Positions 1-7,140 of a DNA stretch of 26,975 nucleotides are shown here, in pieces. The position numbers and the translations under genes are program-made. The stretch is taken from contig JBBPZM010000033.1 in NCBI GenBank assembly GCA_038199035.1, positions 1-26,975 on the forward strand. The letters run 5' to 3'. Within the stretch, counting starts at the first letter, position 1, and every line of letters starts with the position of its first letter. The stretch is from DATAEY01 sp038199035. GTDB lineage: Bacteria > Actinomycetota > Thermoleophilia > Solirubrobacterales > Solirubrobacteraceae. The notes below the pieces were generated by a model. It was given only the letters and a program-made list of their open reading frames with translations. It made no database searches and was not told the origin of the DNA.

Positions 1-1325
1 AGGTCGCGCGCGGTGGCCTGCGCACCCTCGAGCGGCGTACGCAGGTCGTCGACTCCGTCCAGGAGCAGGGCGGGGACGTCGGGCAGCGGCTGGTGGGAGT
101 CGTCCGGCGCCCGCGCCGGCGACGGCCACCCCAGGCAGCTGCGCACCACGTCGGAGTTGAGCGCGGTCTGCTCGTCGAACGGGGCGAAGGCCGCCTGGCC
201 GAGCTTGGCCACCTGGTCCTGCGCCTGCGCCAGCCGGTCGGTAACCGGGGTGCTGCGCGACCACGGCAGCTGGAACTCCGAGCAGACCGTGGCCAGGTTC
301 AGCGCCGGGCTGAACTCGGGAGGCCGGCCGGGCGCTCCGTTGACGATGCGGGCGATGCGCGCCAGGCGCATGAGCGGAGCCGTGTCGCCACTCACCGCGG
401 AGCGCAGCGCGGCGGGGATCTCCGCGTCGACGTGCGGAGGCGAGAGGTCGCCGGCGATCAGCACGTTGAGTAGGCCGAACCCGTCGAGCTCGGACGGGTG
501 GCGCCGGCCGTCGACGCCCACGAAGTAGCCGGACAGCGGCGCGGAGCCGATCCGTCCCACCAGCGCCGCGACGTCGCTCACCGGATCCGGCGCAAAGGAC
601 CGGCAGGCGCCCGAGCAGAGGTCACGGAGCACGCGCGGCACGGCGGCGATCGAGTCGCGGTAGTAGGTGTCCGGCCCGCCGGGCCCGACGACGGAGTCGA
701 GGACCAGGCGGCTGACTCCCGCCGGGTGGCGACGCGCGTACTCGAGCGCCACCTTCGTCCCGTAGGACACTCCGTAGACGGTGAGGGGCGGCGCGCCCAC
801 CGCCGTCCTCACCGCCTCGAGATCGTCGGCGGAGTCGCGGGTCTCGTAGAAGTCGCGCGCCGGCCCCAGCCGCGCCGCGCACGTCGCGGCCTCGACCACG
901 CTGACATAGAGGAGGTTGCCCGCCTCCAGCGCCGGGCAGCGCAGAGGGCCCGAGACCCCGGTTCCCCGCTGGTCGAGCAGGAGGATGTCGTGCGTGGCCA
1001 CCAGCGGGCCGAGCGGCGAGGTCCTGGGGTCGGCCAGCAGGGCGGTGAAGGGGGTCGAGCCCTGGCCCGGGCCGCCCGAGAGGAACAGCACCGTCCCGCG
1101 GTTTGCCCGCGTCGCCCGGATGAGGCGGACCGAGAGCGACACGCTGCCCGGCAGCGTCCCGCTGCGGTCCAGGGGCACGACCACGTGCCCGCACAGCACG
1201 CGCGTCGACGTGCCGCAGCGCCGCAGCGTGGCCGCCTGGGCCACAGCCTCTCCGGCCACGAGGAGGACGGCCGCGACGACGACGGACGCGAGGGCCGTCC
1301 TGATCACGCATCCCCGGCGCCGCAT
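1..1325 (-). CDS. Secreted alpha/beta hydrolase, tripeptidyl-aminopeptidase-like (partial)
   Basis: About 441 codons are visible and the gene runs off the left edge, so the C-terminus is missing. Translation from the ATG at 1325 gives a short basic N-terminus and a hydrophobic stretch (about residues 8-31, ending AVAQA), read as a signal peptide. An LSGGPGQGS oxyanion-type loop, LLDQRGTGVSG and the nucleophile elbow GVSYG (Ser about residue 187) follow. Near the window edge is LLLDGVDDLRTPLEGA, where the family carries its catalytic Asp; the His would lie beyond the window. This order is typical of S33 / TAP-like serine hydrolases, which are exported and trim peptides or esters from the N-terminus. 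The substrate cannot be told. A TAGGCT hexamer lies 10 nt before the start. A 229-codon open frame on the same strand (622-1311) is a shadow of this gene. Confidence 0.85.
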   Translation of the reverse strand, partial: MRRRGCVIRTALASVVVAAVLLVAGEAVAQAATLRRCGTSTRVLCGHVVVPLDRSGTLPGSVSLSVRLIRATRANRGTVLFLSGGPGQGSTPFTALLADPRTSPLGPLVATHDILLLDQRGTGVSGPLRCPALEAGNLLYVSVVEAATCAARLGPARDFYETRDSADDLEAVRTAVGAPPLTVYGVSYGTKVALEYARRHPAGVSRLVLDSVVGPGGPDTYYRDSIAAVPRVLRDLCSGACRSFAPDPVSDVAALVGRIGSAPLSGYFVGVDGRRHPSELDGFGLLNVLIAGDLSPPHVDAEIPAALRSAVSGDTAPLMRLARIARIVNGAPGRPPEFSPALNLATVCSEFQLPWSRSTPVTDRLAQAQDQVAKLGQAAFAPFDEQTALNSDVVRSCLGWPSPARAPDDSHQPLPDVPALLLDGVDDLRTPLEGAQATARD

Positions 1326-1335
1326 ACGGTCGCGG

Positions 1336-1341
1336 AGCCTA
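1336..1341 (-). promoter_or_regulatory. Putative -10 element (TAGGCT) of the secreted hydrolase
   Basis: TAGGCT on the minus strand ends 10 nt before the ATG at 1325. No convincing -35 or SD is seen. It fits the TANNNT-plus-short-gap pattern repeated across this window. Confidence 0.5.
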
Positions 1342-1361
1342 GGGGCCGGGTGACGGCCCGG

Positions 1362-2141
1362 TCAAGCCGCCAGTGCGGCGACGTTGTCGGCGTGGACGCG
1401 CCGCTGCTGCGCGGTGACCCGGCCGGCGGGCAGAGGCGCGCCCTCTCCCTCGCCGGCCAGGGCCTCCAGGTAGGCCACATCCTGCTCGAGGATCGCCAGG
1501 GCCTGACGTCGATCCATCACCGGCCCGTGGCCGGCGACGATCCTCTCCGCCCGCTCCACGAGCGGACGCAGCCGGGCCAGGGTGGCCATGTAGCCCCCTA
1601 CCGAGCCGCCGGCGCCCAGCATCGGGATCTCCACGGTCGAGAGGTAGTCACCGCACACCAGCACCCCCGTCGCCCGGTCCCACACGGCCATGCCGTCCCC
1701 AGTGTGCCCGTCGGCGGGATGGAGCTCGAGCTCGCGCTGACCCACTCCGCAGTACCCGGGCACGGGCAGGACCTGCGGAGCCGGGAGCGAGAGCGGCCCA
1801 GGACGAACCACGTAGTGCTCCTCGTCGAACGCCCGCAGCCCCCGCTGCGCCTCGCCCGGGTGCGCCCGCAGCCGAGCCGCGGTGCTCTCCCCACAACCCA
1901 GCGGCGCCTGCGGGAACGCCGCCCGCCCCAGCAGGTGGTCCCAGTCGCCGTGCGTGGCCAGCAGCCCCTCCACCGCAAAGCCAGCCTGCTCCAGCAGCCC
2001 CGGCAACAACTCCAGCTCGTCGGGATAGACCGGCGAGTCCACCACCAGCGCCTCCCCACCGCCCCGAATCGCCGTGCAGGTCGTCTGCCAGACCCGACTC
2101 CAGCACACGACCACGTCCTCCGAAACCGCCACGACCCTCAC
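1362..2141 (-). CDS. Metallo-beta-lactamase-fold hydrolase
   Basis: A 259-residue soluble protein. The fold's metal-binding signature appears as THGDWDH at about residues 63-69. Most family members read HxHxDH; here the second His is Asp (H64, D66, D68, H69). Further expected ligands are present: His in ADGHTGDG, Asp in LVCGDYLS and His in IVAGHGPV. The first strand-turn AIRGGGEALVVDSPVYP is also typical. The family contains glyoxalase II-like thioesterases, lactonases and other hydrolases, and the substrate cannot be assigned. The GTG at 2141 is the most upstream start that keeps the N-terminal strand; GTG codons 4 and 10 are alternatives. No SD or TANNNT hexamer is obvious upstream. It is separated from the next minus-strand gene by a strong hairpin, so it probably has its own promoter within 2142-2204. 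Confidence 0.8.
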   Translation of the reverse strand: MRVVAVSEDVVVCWSRVWQTTCTAIRGGGEALVVDSPVYPDELELLPGLLEQAGFAVEGLLATHGDWDHLLGRAAFPQAPLGCGESTAARLRAHPGEAQRGLRAFDEEHYVVRPGPLSLPAPQVLPVPGYCGVGQRELELHPADGHTGDGMAVWDRATGVLVCGDYLSTVEIPMLGAGGSVGGYMATLARLRPLVERAERIVAGHGPVMDRRQALAILEQDVAYLEALAGEGEGAPLPAGRVTAQQRRVHADNVAALAA

Positions 2142-2204
2142 AGCATCACCAAGCCAGCGGCCATGAAGGGCGTGCGCGAGGCCCTTGCGGAGCGGTTTTC
2201 GTGA

Positions 2205-2232
2205 GAAACCCGGGCGCGGCCGCCCGGGTTTC
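2205..2232 (-). terminator. Strong hairpin, likely terminator of the HAD gene
   Basis: A perfect 12-bp stem (GAAACCCGGGCG with CGCCCGGGTTTC) closes a 4-nt loop. It lies 46 nt past the stop of the HAD gene and 63 nt before the hydrolase start. There is no long T-run on the minus side, so termination is inferred from stem strength and position. Confidence 0.6.
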
Positions 2233-2278
2233 GACAGCGAAAGCGAAGCAAGGCGCCCCGCGCACGCCCCAGCCGCCG

Positions 2279-2959
2279 CTAAAGCGCCCCCAGCAGCTTC
2301 GCCGCCTCCCGCAGATTGGGCACCTCAGCCGTCGGAGCCTTCTGCCCGCTCTCCAGCTTCTCGCGGTGGCGGTTCACCCACACCACCGGCACCTTCTTCT
2401 TCAGGCACGGCTCGACGTCGTGGTAGTAGGACGCCCCCACGTGGACCCAGCCCCGCTTGCCGCCGATGCGGCGCTCGCACTCGGTGAAGTGGGCCGGGTC
2501 GGGCTTGTAGGAGCGCACCTGCTGGGCGGTGACCACCAGGTCGAAGTCGGTGCGGAAGTGGCGGCGGGTGAGACCCAGCAGCTTGTCGTCGATGTTCGAG
2601 ACGAGCCCGATCTGGAACTTTTTGGCGAAGCGGTCGAGCTGGGCGTTGGTCTCCTTGAACGGCTTCCAGCGCGCGACCGAGTCCGGCAGGAAGCCCGAGC
2701 GGGAGGGCTCCAGCGGCCAGCCCAGCTCCTTGGAGATGCGCACCGCAGTGCGCCGCAGCACCTCGGCGTAGAGCTCGTAGGACCCCGCCTCGATCTCCCG
2801 CTGGATCGAGTGGAAGAGCGGGATCAGCTCGTCGCGCTCGATCGTGAACCCGTCGCGCGACGCCTCCTGCTCGAAGGCCTCCCACGCCCCGCCCTCCCAG
2901 TCGATGAGGGTGCCGTAGACGTCGAAGGTCACCCACTCGATCTTCTTGGGGAGGGCCAT
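2279..2959 (-). CDS. HAD-superfamily hydrolase, haloacid dehalogenase type II-like
   Basis: A 226-residue cytosolic protein. Motif I is FDVYGTLIDW with Asp at residue 13; the DxYGT form (Tyr where phosphatases have Asp) is typical of the L-2-haloacid dehalogenase branch. A helical cap follows (about residues 20-105), then motif II LVSNIDD, motif III Lys in SYKPDP and motif IV VGASYYHDVEP. The length matches the family (220-235). The type II family includes true dehalogenases and many phosphatases of unknown substrate, so no substrate is claimed. The ATG at 2959 was chosen because the next residues lead directly into beta-1. It is transcribed divergently from sucC and ends in a strong hairpin. 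Confidence 0.88.
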   Translation of the reverse strand: MALPKKIEWVTFDVYGTLIDWEGGAWEAFEQEASRDGFTIERDELIPLFHSIQREIEAGSYELYAEVLRRTAVRISKELGWPLEPSRSGFLPDSVARWKPFKETNAQLDRFAKKFQIGLVSNIDDKLLGLTRRHFRTDFDLVVTAQQVRSYKPDPAHFTECERRIGGKRGWVHVGASYYHDVEPCLKKKVPVVWVNRHREKLESGQKAPTAEVPNLREAAKLLGAL

Positions 2960-2970
2960 GGGAACGCGGC

Positions 2971-2976
2971 ATTATG
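2971..2976 (-). promoter_or_regulatory. Putative -10 element (CATAAT) of the HAD gene
   Basis: CATAAT on the minus strand is one base from the TATAAT consensus and ends 11 nt before the ATG at 2959. This would give a very short or absent leader. Confidence 0.4.
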
Positions 2977-3049
2977 AAGGGGCGGGCGCTGGGGCGCGTG
3001 CCCGCCCGCCGGCGCCGTCCTCGCGAGACGAGCCACGCGGCGCATCGAG

Positions 3050-3055
3050 TAGGGT
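3050..3055 (+). promoter_or_regulatory. Putative -10 element (TAGGGT) of sucCD
   Basis: TAGGGT ends 9 nt before the GTG start of sucC. The hexamer could also be read as a weak SD (AGGG), but its position matches the TANNNT hexamers before other genes here. Confidence 0.45.
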
Positions 3056-3064
3056 GCCCGGCCC

Positions 3065-4375
3065 GTGGACCTGCTCGAGTACCAGGGCAAGCAGCTGTTC
3101 GCCCGCCACGGGATCCCCGTTCCCCAGGGCCGCTACGCCGCCGACGCCGACACCGCGGTGGCCGCCGCCGAGGCGCTGGGCTTTCCGTGCGTGATCAAGG
3201 CCCAGGTGCAGATCGGCGGCCGCGGCAAGGCCGGCGGGATCCAGATCGCCAAGGACGCCGACGAGGCCCGCCGCCACGCCGACGCGATCCTCGGCATGGA
3301 TATCCGCGGCCTGACGGTCCGGGAGCTGTGGGTCGAGCAGGCCTCGGACATCGCGGCCGAGCTCTACGCCTCGATCGTCTTCGACCGCTCGGCCAAGGCG
3401 CCGCTGGTCATGCTCTCGACCAAGGGCGGGATGGACATCGAGGAGGTCGCCGAAACCGACCCCGAGGCGATCGCCCGCCTGCACGTCGACCCCCTGATCG
3501 GCTTCCAGGCCTTCCACGGCCGGAGGCTGGGCTTCGAAGCGGGTGTGGACGGCGATCTCGTGCGCCCGCTCGGAGCCATGCTGGCCAAGCTCTTCGAGGC
3601 CTTCGTGGCCGAGGAGGCCATGCTGCTCGAGGTCAACCCCCTGATCGTGACCCCCGACCGCCAGGTCGCCGCGCTGGACGCCAAGGTCACGCTCGACGGC
3701 AGCTCGCTCTTCCGCCACCCCGACAACGCCCAGCTGCGCGACCCCTCCGCCGAGGACCCGCAGGAGCAGATGGCCCGTGACCGCGGCCTGACCTACGTGA
3801 AGCTCGACGGCAACGTGGGGATCCTCGGCAACGGGGCCGGGCTGGTCATGTCCACCCTCGACGTCGTCGCCCAGGCGGGCGGCGCGCCGGCCAACTTCCT
3901 CGACGCGGGCGGCGGCTCCAAGGCCGAGGCGATCGTCTCGGCCATCGAGGTGATCCTCTCCGACCCCAAGGTGACCGCGGTGCTGTTCAACATCTTCGGC
4001 GGGATCACCCGCTGCGACGAGGTGGCGCGCGGGCTGATCGAGGCCTTCCGGCGGATGGAGGGCGAGCCCGCGGAGCCCCTGGAGGTCGACGCGTCGTCGG
4101 ACGAGCACGTGCGCGGCCGCGCTCAGGTGAAGGTCCAGGTGCCGTTCGTGGTGCGCCTCGACGGGACCAACGACGAGGAGGGCCGCCGGCTGCTGGACGA
4201 AGCCAAGCTACCCAACGTCCACATCGAGACCACGATGCTCGGCGCCGCCGCGCGGGTGGTGGAGCTGGCCGGCGGAGGCGACGGGCGGGTGGAGCCGGCG
4301 CCCAGCTCGGCGGGGATGGGGGCGGCCGGCGAGTCCAGCGCCGTGGCTGGGGCCGGCGAGGAGGTGCTGCCTTGA
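3065..4375 (+). CDS. sucC: Succinyl-CoA synthetase (ADP/GDP-forming) beta subunit
   Basis: Forms, with SucD, the citric-acid-cycle enzyme that converts succinyl-CoA to succinate while making ATP or GTP. The 436-residue protein starts MDLLEYQGKQLFARHGIPVP, the family's usual N-terminus. The ATP-grasp region carries VIKAQVQIGGRGKAGG (about residues 43-58), LEVNPL (metal site) and the ligase domain LDAGGGSKAEAI and NIFGGITRCDEVARG. It is about 45 residues longer than typical SucC. Residues about 331-355 (EGEPAEPLEVDASSDEH and following) are inserted between the helix after ARGLIEAFRR and the strand VPFVVRLDGTN, and the last 35 residues are an Ala/Gly/Ser/Glu tail. The start is GTG. SucD follows after a 60-nt gap containing a palindrome. 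Confidence 0.96.
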   Translation: MDLLEYQGKQLFARHGIPVPQGRYAADADTAVAAAEALGFPCVIKAQVQIGGRGKAGGIQIAKDADEARRHADAILGMDIRGLTVRELWVEQASDIAAELYASIVFDRSAKAPLVMLSTKGGMDIEEVAETDPEAIARLHVDPLIGFQAFHGRRLGFEAGVDGDLVRPLGAMLAKLFEAFVAEEAMLLEVNPLIVTPDRQVAALDAKVTLDGSSLFRHPDNAQLRDPSAEDPQEQMARDRGLTYVKLDGNVGILGNGAGLVMSTLDVVAQAGGAPANFLDAGGGSKAEAIVSAIEVILSDPKVTAVLFNIFGGITRCDEVARGLIEAFRRMEGEPAEPLEVDASSDEHVRGRAQVKVQVPFVVRLDGTNDEEGRRLLDEAKLPNVHIETTMLGAAARVVELAGGGDGRVEPAPSSAGMGAAGESSAVAGAGEEVLP

Positions 4376-4396
4376 CGGGGGGCGGCGCAGGCCGGA

Positions 4397-4410
4397 CCCG
4401 ACCGGTCGGG
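4397..4410. repeat. 14-bp perfect palindrome between sucC and sucD
   Basis: CCCGACCGGTCGGG equals its own reverse complement and sits inside the 60-nt sucC-sucD gap, 25 nt before the sucD start. It could be a protein-binding site or a small RNA hairpin that tunes sucD translation. Chance is possible in such GC-rich DNA. Confidence 0.35.
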
Positions 4411-4435
4411 ACGAGCGCGGGCCGGTGGTGACGCG

Positions 4436-5317
4436 ATGAGCGTCATCGTCGATCGCGACACCCGGCTGTGCGTGAGCGGCCTCACCGGCCGCGAGGGCTC
4501 GTTCCACGCCGCCAACAACCGGGCCTACGGGACGCGGGTGGTGGCCGGCGTGACCCCTGGCAAGGGAGGGCAGGACGTGGACGGCGTGCCGGTCTTCGAC
4601 ACCGTCCACGAGGCGGTGGCCCAGACCGCGGCCAACACCTCGATGGTCTTTGTCCCCCCACCCTTCGCGGCCGACGCGATCCTCGAGGCCGCCGACGCCG
4701 GCGTCGAGACCGTCATCTGCATCACCGAGGGCATCCCCGCCCACGACATGCTGCGCGTCTACACCCACCTCAAGCGCGGGACGACGCGCCTGATCGGGCC
4801 GAACTGCCCGGGCGTGCTCTCCCCCGGCAAGGCCAACGTGGGGATCATCCCCGCTTCCTTCTTCTCCGAGGGCAACGTGGGCGTGGTCTCGCGCTCGGGC
4901 ACGCTGACCTACCAGATCGGCTACGAGATCGCCCAGCGCGGCTTCGGCAACTCCTCGATCGTGGGCATAGGCGGCGACCCGATCGTCGGCTCGGACTTCA
5001 TCGACATCGTCTCGCTCTACGAGGCCGACCCCGAGACCGAGCTGATCGTCATGTGCGGCGAGATCGGCGGCGACGCGGAGGAGCGCACCGCCGACTTCAT
5101 CGCCGAGCACGTGAGCAAGCCGGTGATCGGCTACATCGCCGGCTTCACCGCGCCCCCGGGCAAGACCATGGGCCACGCGGGGGCGATCGTCTCGGGCTCG
5201 CAGGGAACGGCGGCCGCCAAGGCCGAGGCGCTCGAGGCTCGGGGCGTGCGGGTCGGGCGCACCCCGACCGAGGTCGCGGACATCGCGGCCGAGGTCCTCG
5301 GCGCCGTGCGGGCCTGA
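4436..5317 (+). CDS. sucD: Succinyl-CoA synthetase alpha subunit
   Basis: CoA-binding and phosphohistidine subunit of the SucCD complex in the citric acid cycle. The protein has 293 residues, the usual length. The N-terminal Rossmann fold contains the CoA loop VSGLTGREGSFHA (about residues 13-25) and GVTPGKGG. Further on are ITEGIPAHDM, GPNCPGVLSPG and the catalytic His in GHAGAIVSG (about residue 247), which is phosphorylated during turnover. The ATG at 4436 follows a GGTGGTGA stretch that can serve as SD. It is co-transcribed with sucC. Confidence 0.97.
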   Translation: MSVIVDRDTRLCVSGLTGREGSFHAANNRAYGTRVVAGVTPGKGGQDVDGVPVFDTVHEAVAQTAANTSMVFVPPPFAADAILEAADAGVETVICITEGIPAHDMLRVYTHLKRGTTRLIGPNCPGVLSPGKANVGIIPASFFSEGNVGVVSRSGTLTYQIGYEIAQRGFGNSSIVGIGGDPIVGSDFIDIVSLYEADPETELIVMCGEIGGDAEERTADFIAEHVSKPVIGYIAGFTAPPGKTMGHAGAIVSGSQGTAAAKAEALEARGVRVGRTPTEVADIAAEVLGAVRA

Positions 5318-5376
5318 GGCCGCGTCACGCCGGCCGGAGCGACGCCGAGCGCCAGGAGCGGAGCGCGACCCGTTGG

Positions 5377-5382
5377 TAGGCT
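5377..5382 (+). promoter_or_regulatory. Putative -10 element (TAGGCT) upstream of the unknown-function pair
   Basis: TAGGCT lies 60 nt after the sucD stop and 87 nt before the ATG at 5470. This would give a leader of about 80 nt, unlike the leaderless arrangement elsewhere in the window. No -35 is evident. Confidence 0.3.
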
Positions 5383-5469
5383 CGGCCCGCTGCACGCCGG
5401 CAGCGACCGGCCTGTGGCCCGGCTCGTGCAAGCGCCCAGCAGCGCAGGCGACCGGGCGGACGAGAGGTC

Positions 5470-6279
5470 ATGCCAAGGGCCCACGACACTCAGTCAAGCC
5501 TCGCCGACATAGACCGCAAGCTGGTCGAGCTCCAACGCGAGCTCGCGAGCGTCTTCGAGCGCCAGGGGCAGCCCGAGGCGCCGGGTGGCGGCGTCAGCGC
5601 GGCCCCTGGGGCGGCGGCTGGCGCCGGCAAGCCGGCCCCCGCTTCACCGCCGGAGGGACAGCCGGCGCCCGAAGCATCGAGCGCGCCCGAGCATCCGCGG
5701 GCCGAGGCTGTCCGCCTGGTGGAGCAGGCCACGCACCACCTGGCCCAGCTCAGCCAAAAGATCGATGAGCTCCAGGCCCTGCGCCTCGCCCTCCATCGCT
5801 CGCTGGACGAGCTGCGCAGCGAGCTCGAGGACGAGCCGCCGGAACCCGCTCGCCCGTCCGCCGTGGCGCCAGAGCCCGCTCGCCCGTCCGTTGTGGCGCC
5901 CGCGCCCGCTCGCCCGTCGGCCGTGGCGCCGGCCGATGACGTCGCGCCGTCCCCTGGCCTGGGCGCCTCGTCTGCGCCGCCACCCACCCCGCTGACGCCG
6001 ACACCCGCCCCCGACGAGCAGCAGGCCTTCGAGGGGCGCATCATCGTCAACGCCGGCCCCTTCTTCGACATCGCGGCCCTGGGTGCGTTCGAGCGCGCCC
6101 TGGGCGAGATCGACCAGGTCCGCGACGTCTACGTGCGCAGCTTCGAGGGCAACCGCGCGCTGGTCGACGTGCGCCTGGACGGTCCCAGCCGCTTCGTCGA
6201 GGAGATGCGCCGGCTCCTGCCCTTCTCGCTCGGCGTGATCGACGTCGGTCACCAGTTCGTCGCGGTCAACCTCGATTGA
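5470..6279 (+). CDS. Uncharacterised coiled-coil / proline-repeat protein with C-terminal alpha/beta domain
   Basis: I do not recognise a named family. The 269-residue protein has no signal peptide or membrane segment. Residues about 9-32 (ADIDRKLVELQRELASVFER) and about 75-118 look like amphipathic, coiled-coil-forming helices, separated by an Ala/Pro/Gly linker. Residues about 126-155 are three 10-residue repeats of the type PARPSAVAPE, followed by a longer Pro/Ala linker. Residues about 185-269 form a compact domain whose predicted order is strand (GRIIVNAG), helix, two strands (VRDVYVRS, ALVDVRLD), helix, strand (FVAVNLD). This is a ferredoxin-like beta-alpha-beta-beta-alpha-beta pattern. 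The stop overlaps the TTG start of the next gene (TTGA), so the two are probably translationally coupled and may interact. The AGAGG before the ATG is unusually close (2 nt), so the exact start is uncertain. Confidence 0.75.
   Translation: MPRAHDTQSSLADIDRKLVELQRELASVFERQGQPEAPGGGVSAAPGAAAGAGKPAPASPPEGQPAPEASSAPEHPRAEAVRLVEQATHHLAQLSQKIDELQALRLALHRSLDELRSELEDEPPEPARPSAVAPEPARPSVVAPAPARPSAVAPADDVAPSPGLGASSAPPPTPLTPTPAPDEQQAFEGRIIVNAGPFFDIAALGAFERALGEIDQVRDVYVRSFEGNRALVDVRLDGPSRFVEEMRRLLPFSLGVIDVGHQFVAVNLD
5845..5934 (+). repeat. Three tandem copies of a 30-bp in-frame repeat
   Basis: Units at 5845, 5875 and 5905 each begin CCCGCTCGCCCGTC and contain GTGGCGCC. They encode a Pro/Ala-rich 10-residue unit inside the linker of the coiled-coil protein. 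Copy number could vary between strains by slippage without breaking the frame. Confidence 0.85.
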
Positions 6280-7070
6280 CCGAGCCGGCCGCGCAGTCCC
6301 TCGAGTCCTACCGACGCGTCGCCGCCGCCGCGGACGTCCCCTTCGTGAGGCTGGCCAACCCCGGCGATGCGACATCGGCCGATCGCGAGCCGGTCAACCC
6401 GCTGGCCGTCCGGCTGCTGCCCGACGCCGTCCACCGCCAGTTCGGGATCCTGGCCATCGCCTACCGCGACGGAGTGGTCACGGTGGCCGTCACGGACCCG
6501 GGCGACCGGATCGCCCTCGAGACCGCGGCGGCCATCACCGCTCGCCAGGTCCGCGTCGTCGTCGCGCCCGCGCAGGACATCGAGCGCGTGGCCCGCGAGG
6601 TCTTCGAGGCCTCGCCCGAGTGCGTGGCGGAGGAGCGCGAGCCGCCCGCCGCGCCGGCGCGGGGGGATGCCAGCGCCTCGAGCCGGCGTGGGCCGGCCGC
6701 AGCGGAGGTCGACGAGCGTGAGCTGGTCGCCCGCCTCGCCGAGCAGCTCGACCTCCCCCTCCTCGAGCTCGAGGGCTACGAGCCCGATGCCGAGGCGCTC
6801 GCCGCCATCCCCGAGAGTGTGGTCCGCGACCTGGGCTGCGTGCCGCTCGAGGCCGACGAGGAGACGCTCTACCTCGCCGCGTCCGACGTGCTCACCGACC
6901 GGATGTCCGTCTCCCTGCGCGCCCACACCGCCCTGCGACCGTACGTGCTCCTCGCTCCCCCCAGCTCGATCCGCGAGCTGGTGGCGCGGGTCTACGAGCA
7001 AGAGCCGCCCCGCGAGCGGGCCACCGATGGGCCCGAGGGCCGGCGCCGATGGCGCCCCTGGCGTCGGTGA
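6276..7070 (+). CDS. Stand-alone protein with two tandem GspE N-terminal (MshEN-like) domains
   Basis: A 264-residue cytosolic protein. The first domain (about residues 20-112) has the shape seen at the N-terminus of type II secretion / type IV pilus ATPases: NPLAVRLLPDAVHRQFGILAIAYRDGVVTVAVTDPGD, then a helix and RVVVAPAQDIERVAREVF. After an Ala/Ser/Arg linker, a second copy (about residues 148-243) reads LAEQLDLPLLELEGYEPD, AIPESVVRDLGCVPLEADEETLYLAASD and ending LLAPPSSIRELVARVYEQ. No Walker A or B motif or other catalytic domain follows, and the end is an Arg/Trp-rich tail. In MshE this domain binds cyclic-di-GMP, so a ligand-binding or adaptor role is possible but not shown; the full MshEN binding motif is not clearly conserved. 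The TTG start overlaps the preceding stop codon, indicating coupling. Confidence 0.75.
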   Translation: MTEPAAQSLESYRRVAAAADVPFVRLANPGDATSADREPVNPLAVRLLPDAVHRQFGILAIAYRDGVVTVAVTDPGDRIALETAAAITARQVRVVVAPAQDIERVAREVFEASPECVAEEREPPAAPARGDASASSRRGPAAAEVDERELVARLAEQLDLPLLELEGYEPDAEALAAIPESVVRDLGCVPLEADEETLYLAASDVLTDRMSVSLRAHTALRPYVLLAPPSSIRELVARVYEQEPPRERATDGPEGRRRWRPWRR

Positions 7071-7125
7071 GGCGCCGGCCGCCCGGCCGTTCGCTCGCCG
7101 TCGCCCAGCCGCCCTCCCCGACCTC

Positions 7126-7131
7126 TAAGCT
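7126..7131 (+). promoter_or_regulatory. Putative -10 element (TAAGCT) of the aminotransferase gene
   Basis: TAAGCT ends 9 nt before the GTG at 7141. There is no SD between them (TGGCGCGCG), so a leaderless or near-leaderless mRNA is likely. Confidence 0.5.
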
Positions 7132-7140
7132 TGGCGCGCG

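Noticed and set aside
498..2204. A 568-codon plus-strand open frame
   Set aside because: It is antisense to the hydrolase and metallo-beta-lactamase genes, its translation is Arg/His/Ala/Pro-rich with no family motif, and long shadow frames are expected at this GC content.
5845..5934. A CRISPR array at the 30-bp repeats
   Set aside because: The units are directly adjacent with no spacers and lie in frame within a gene.
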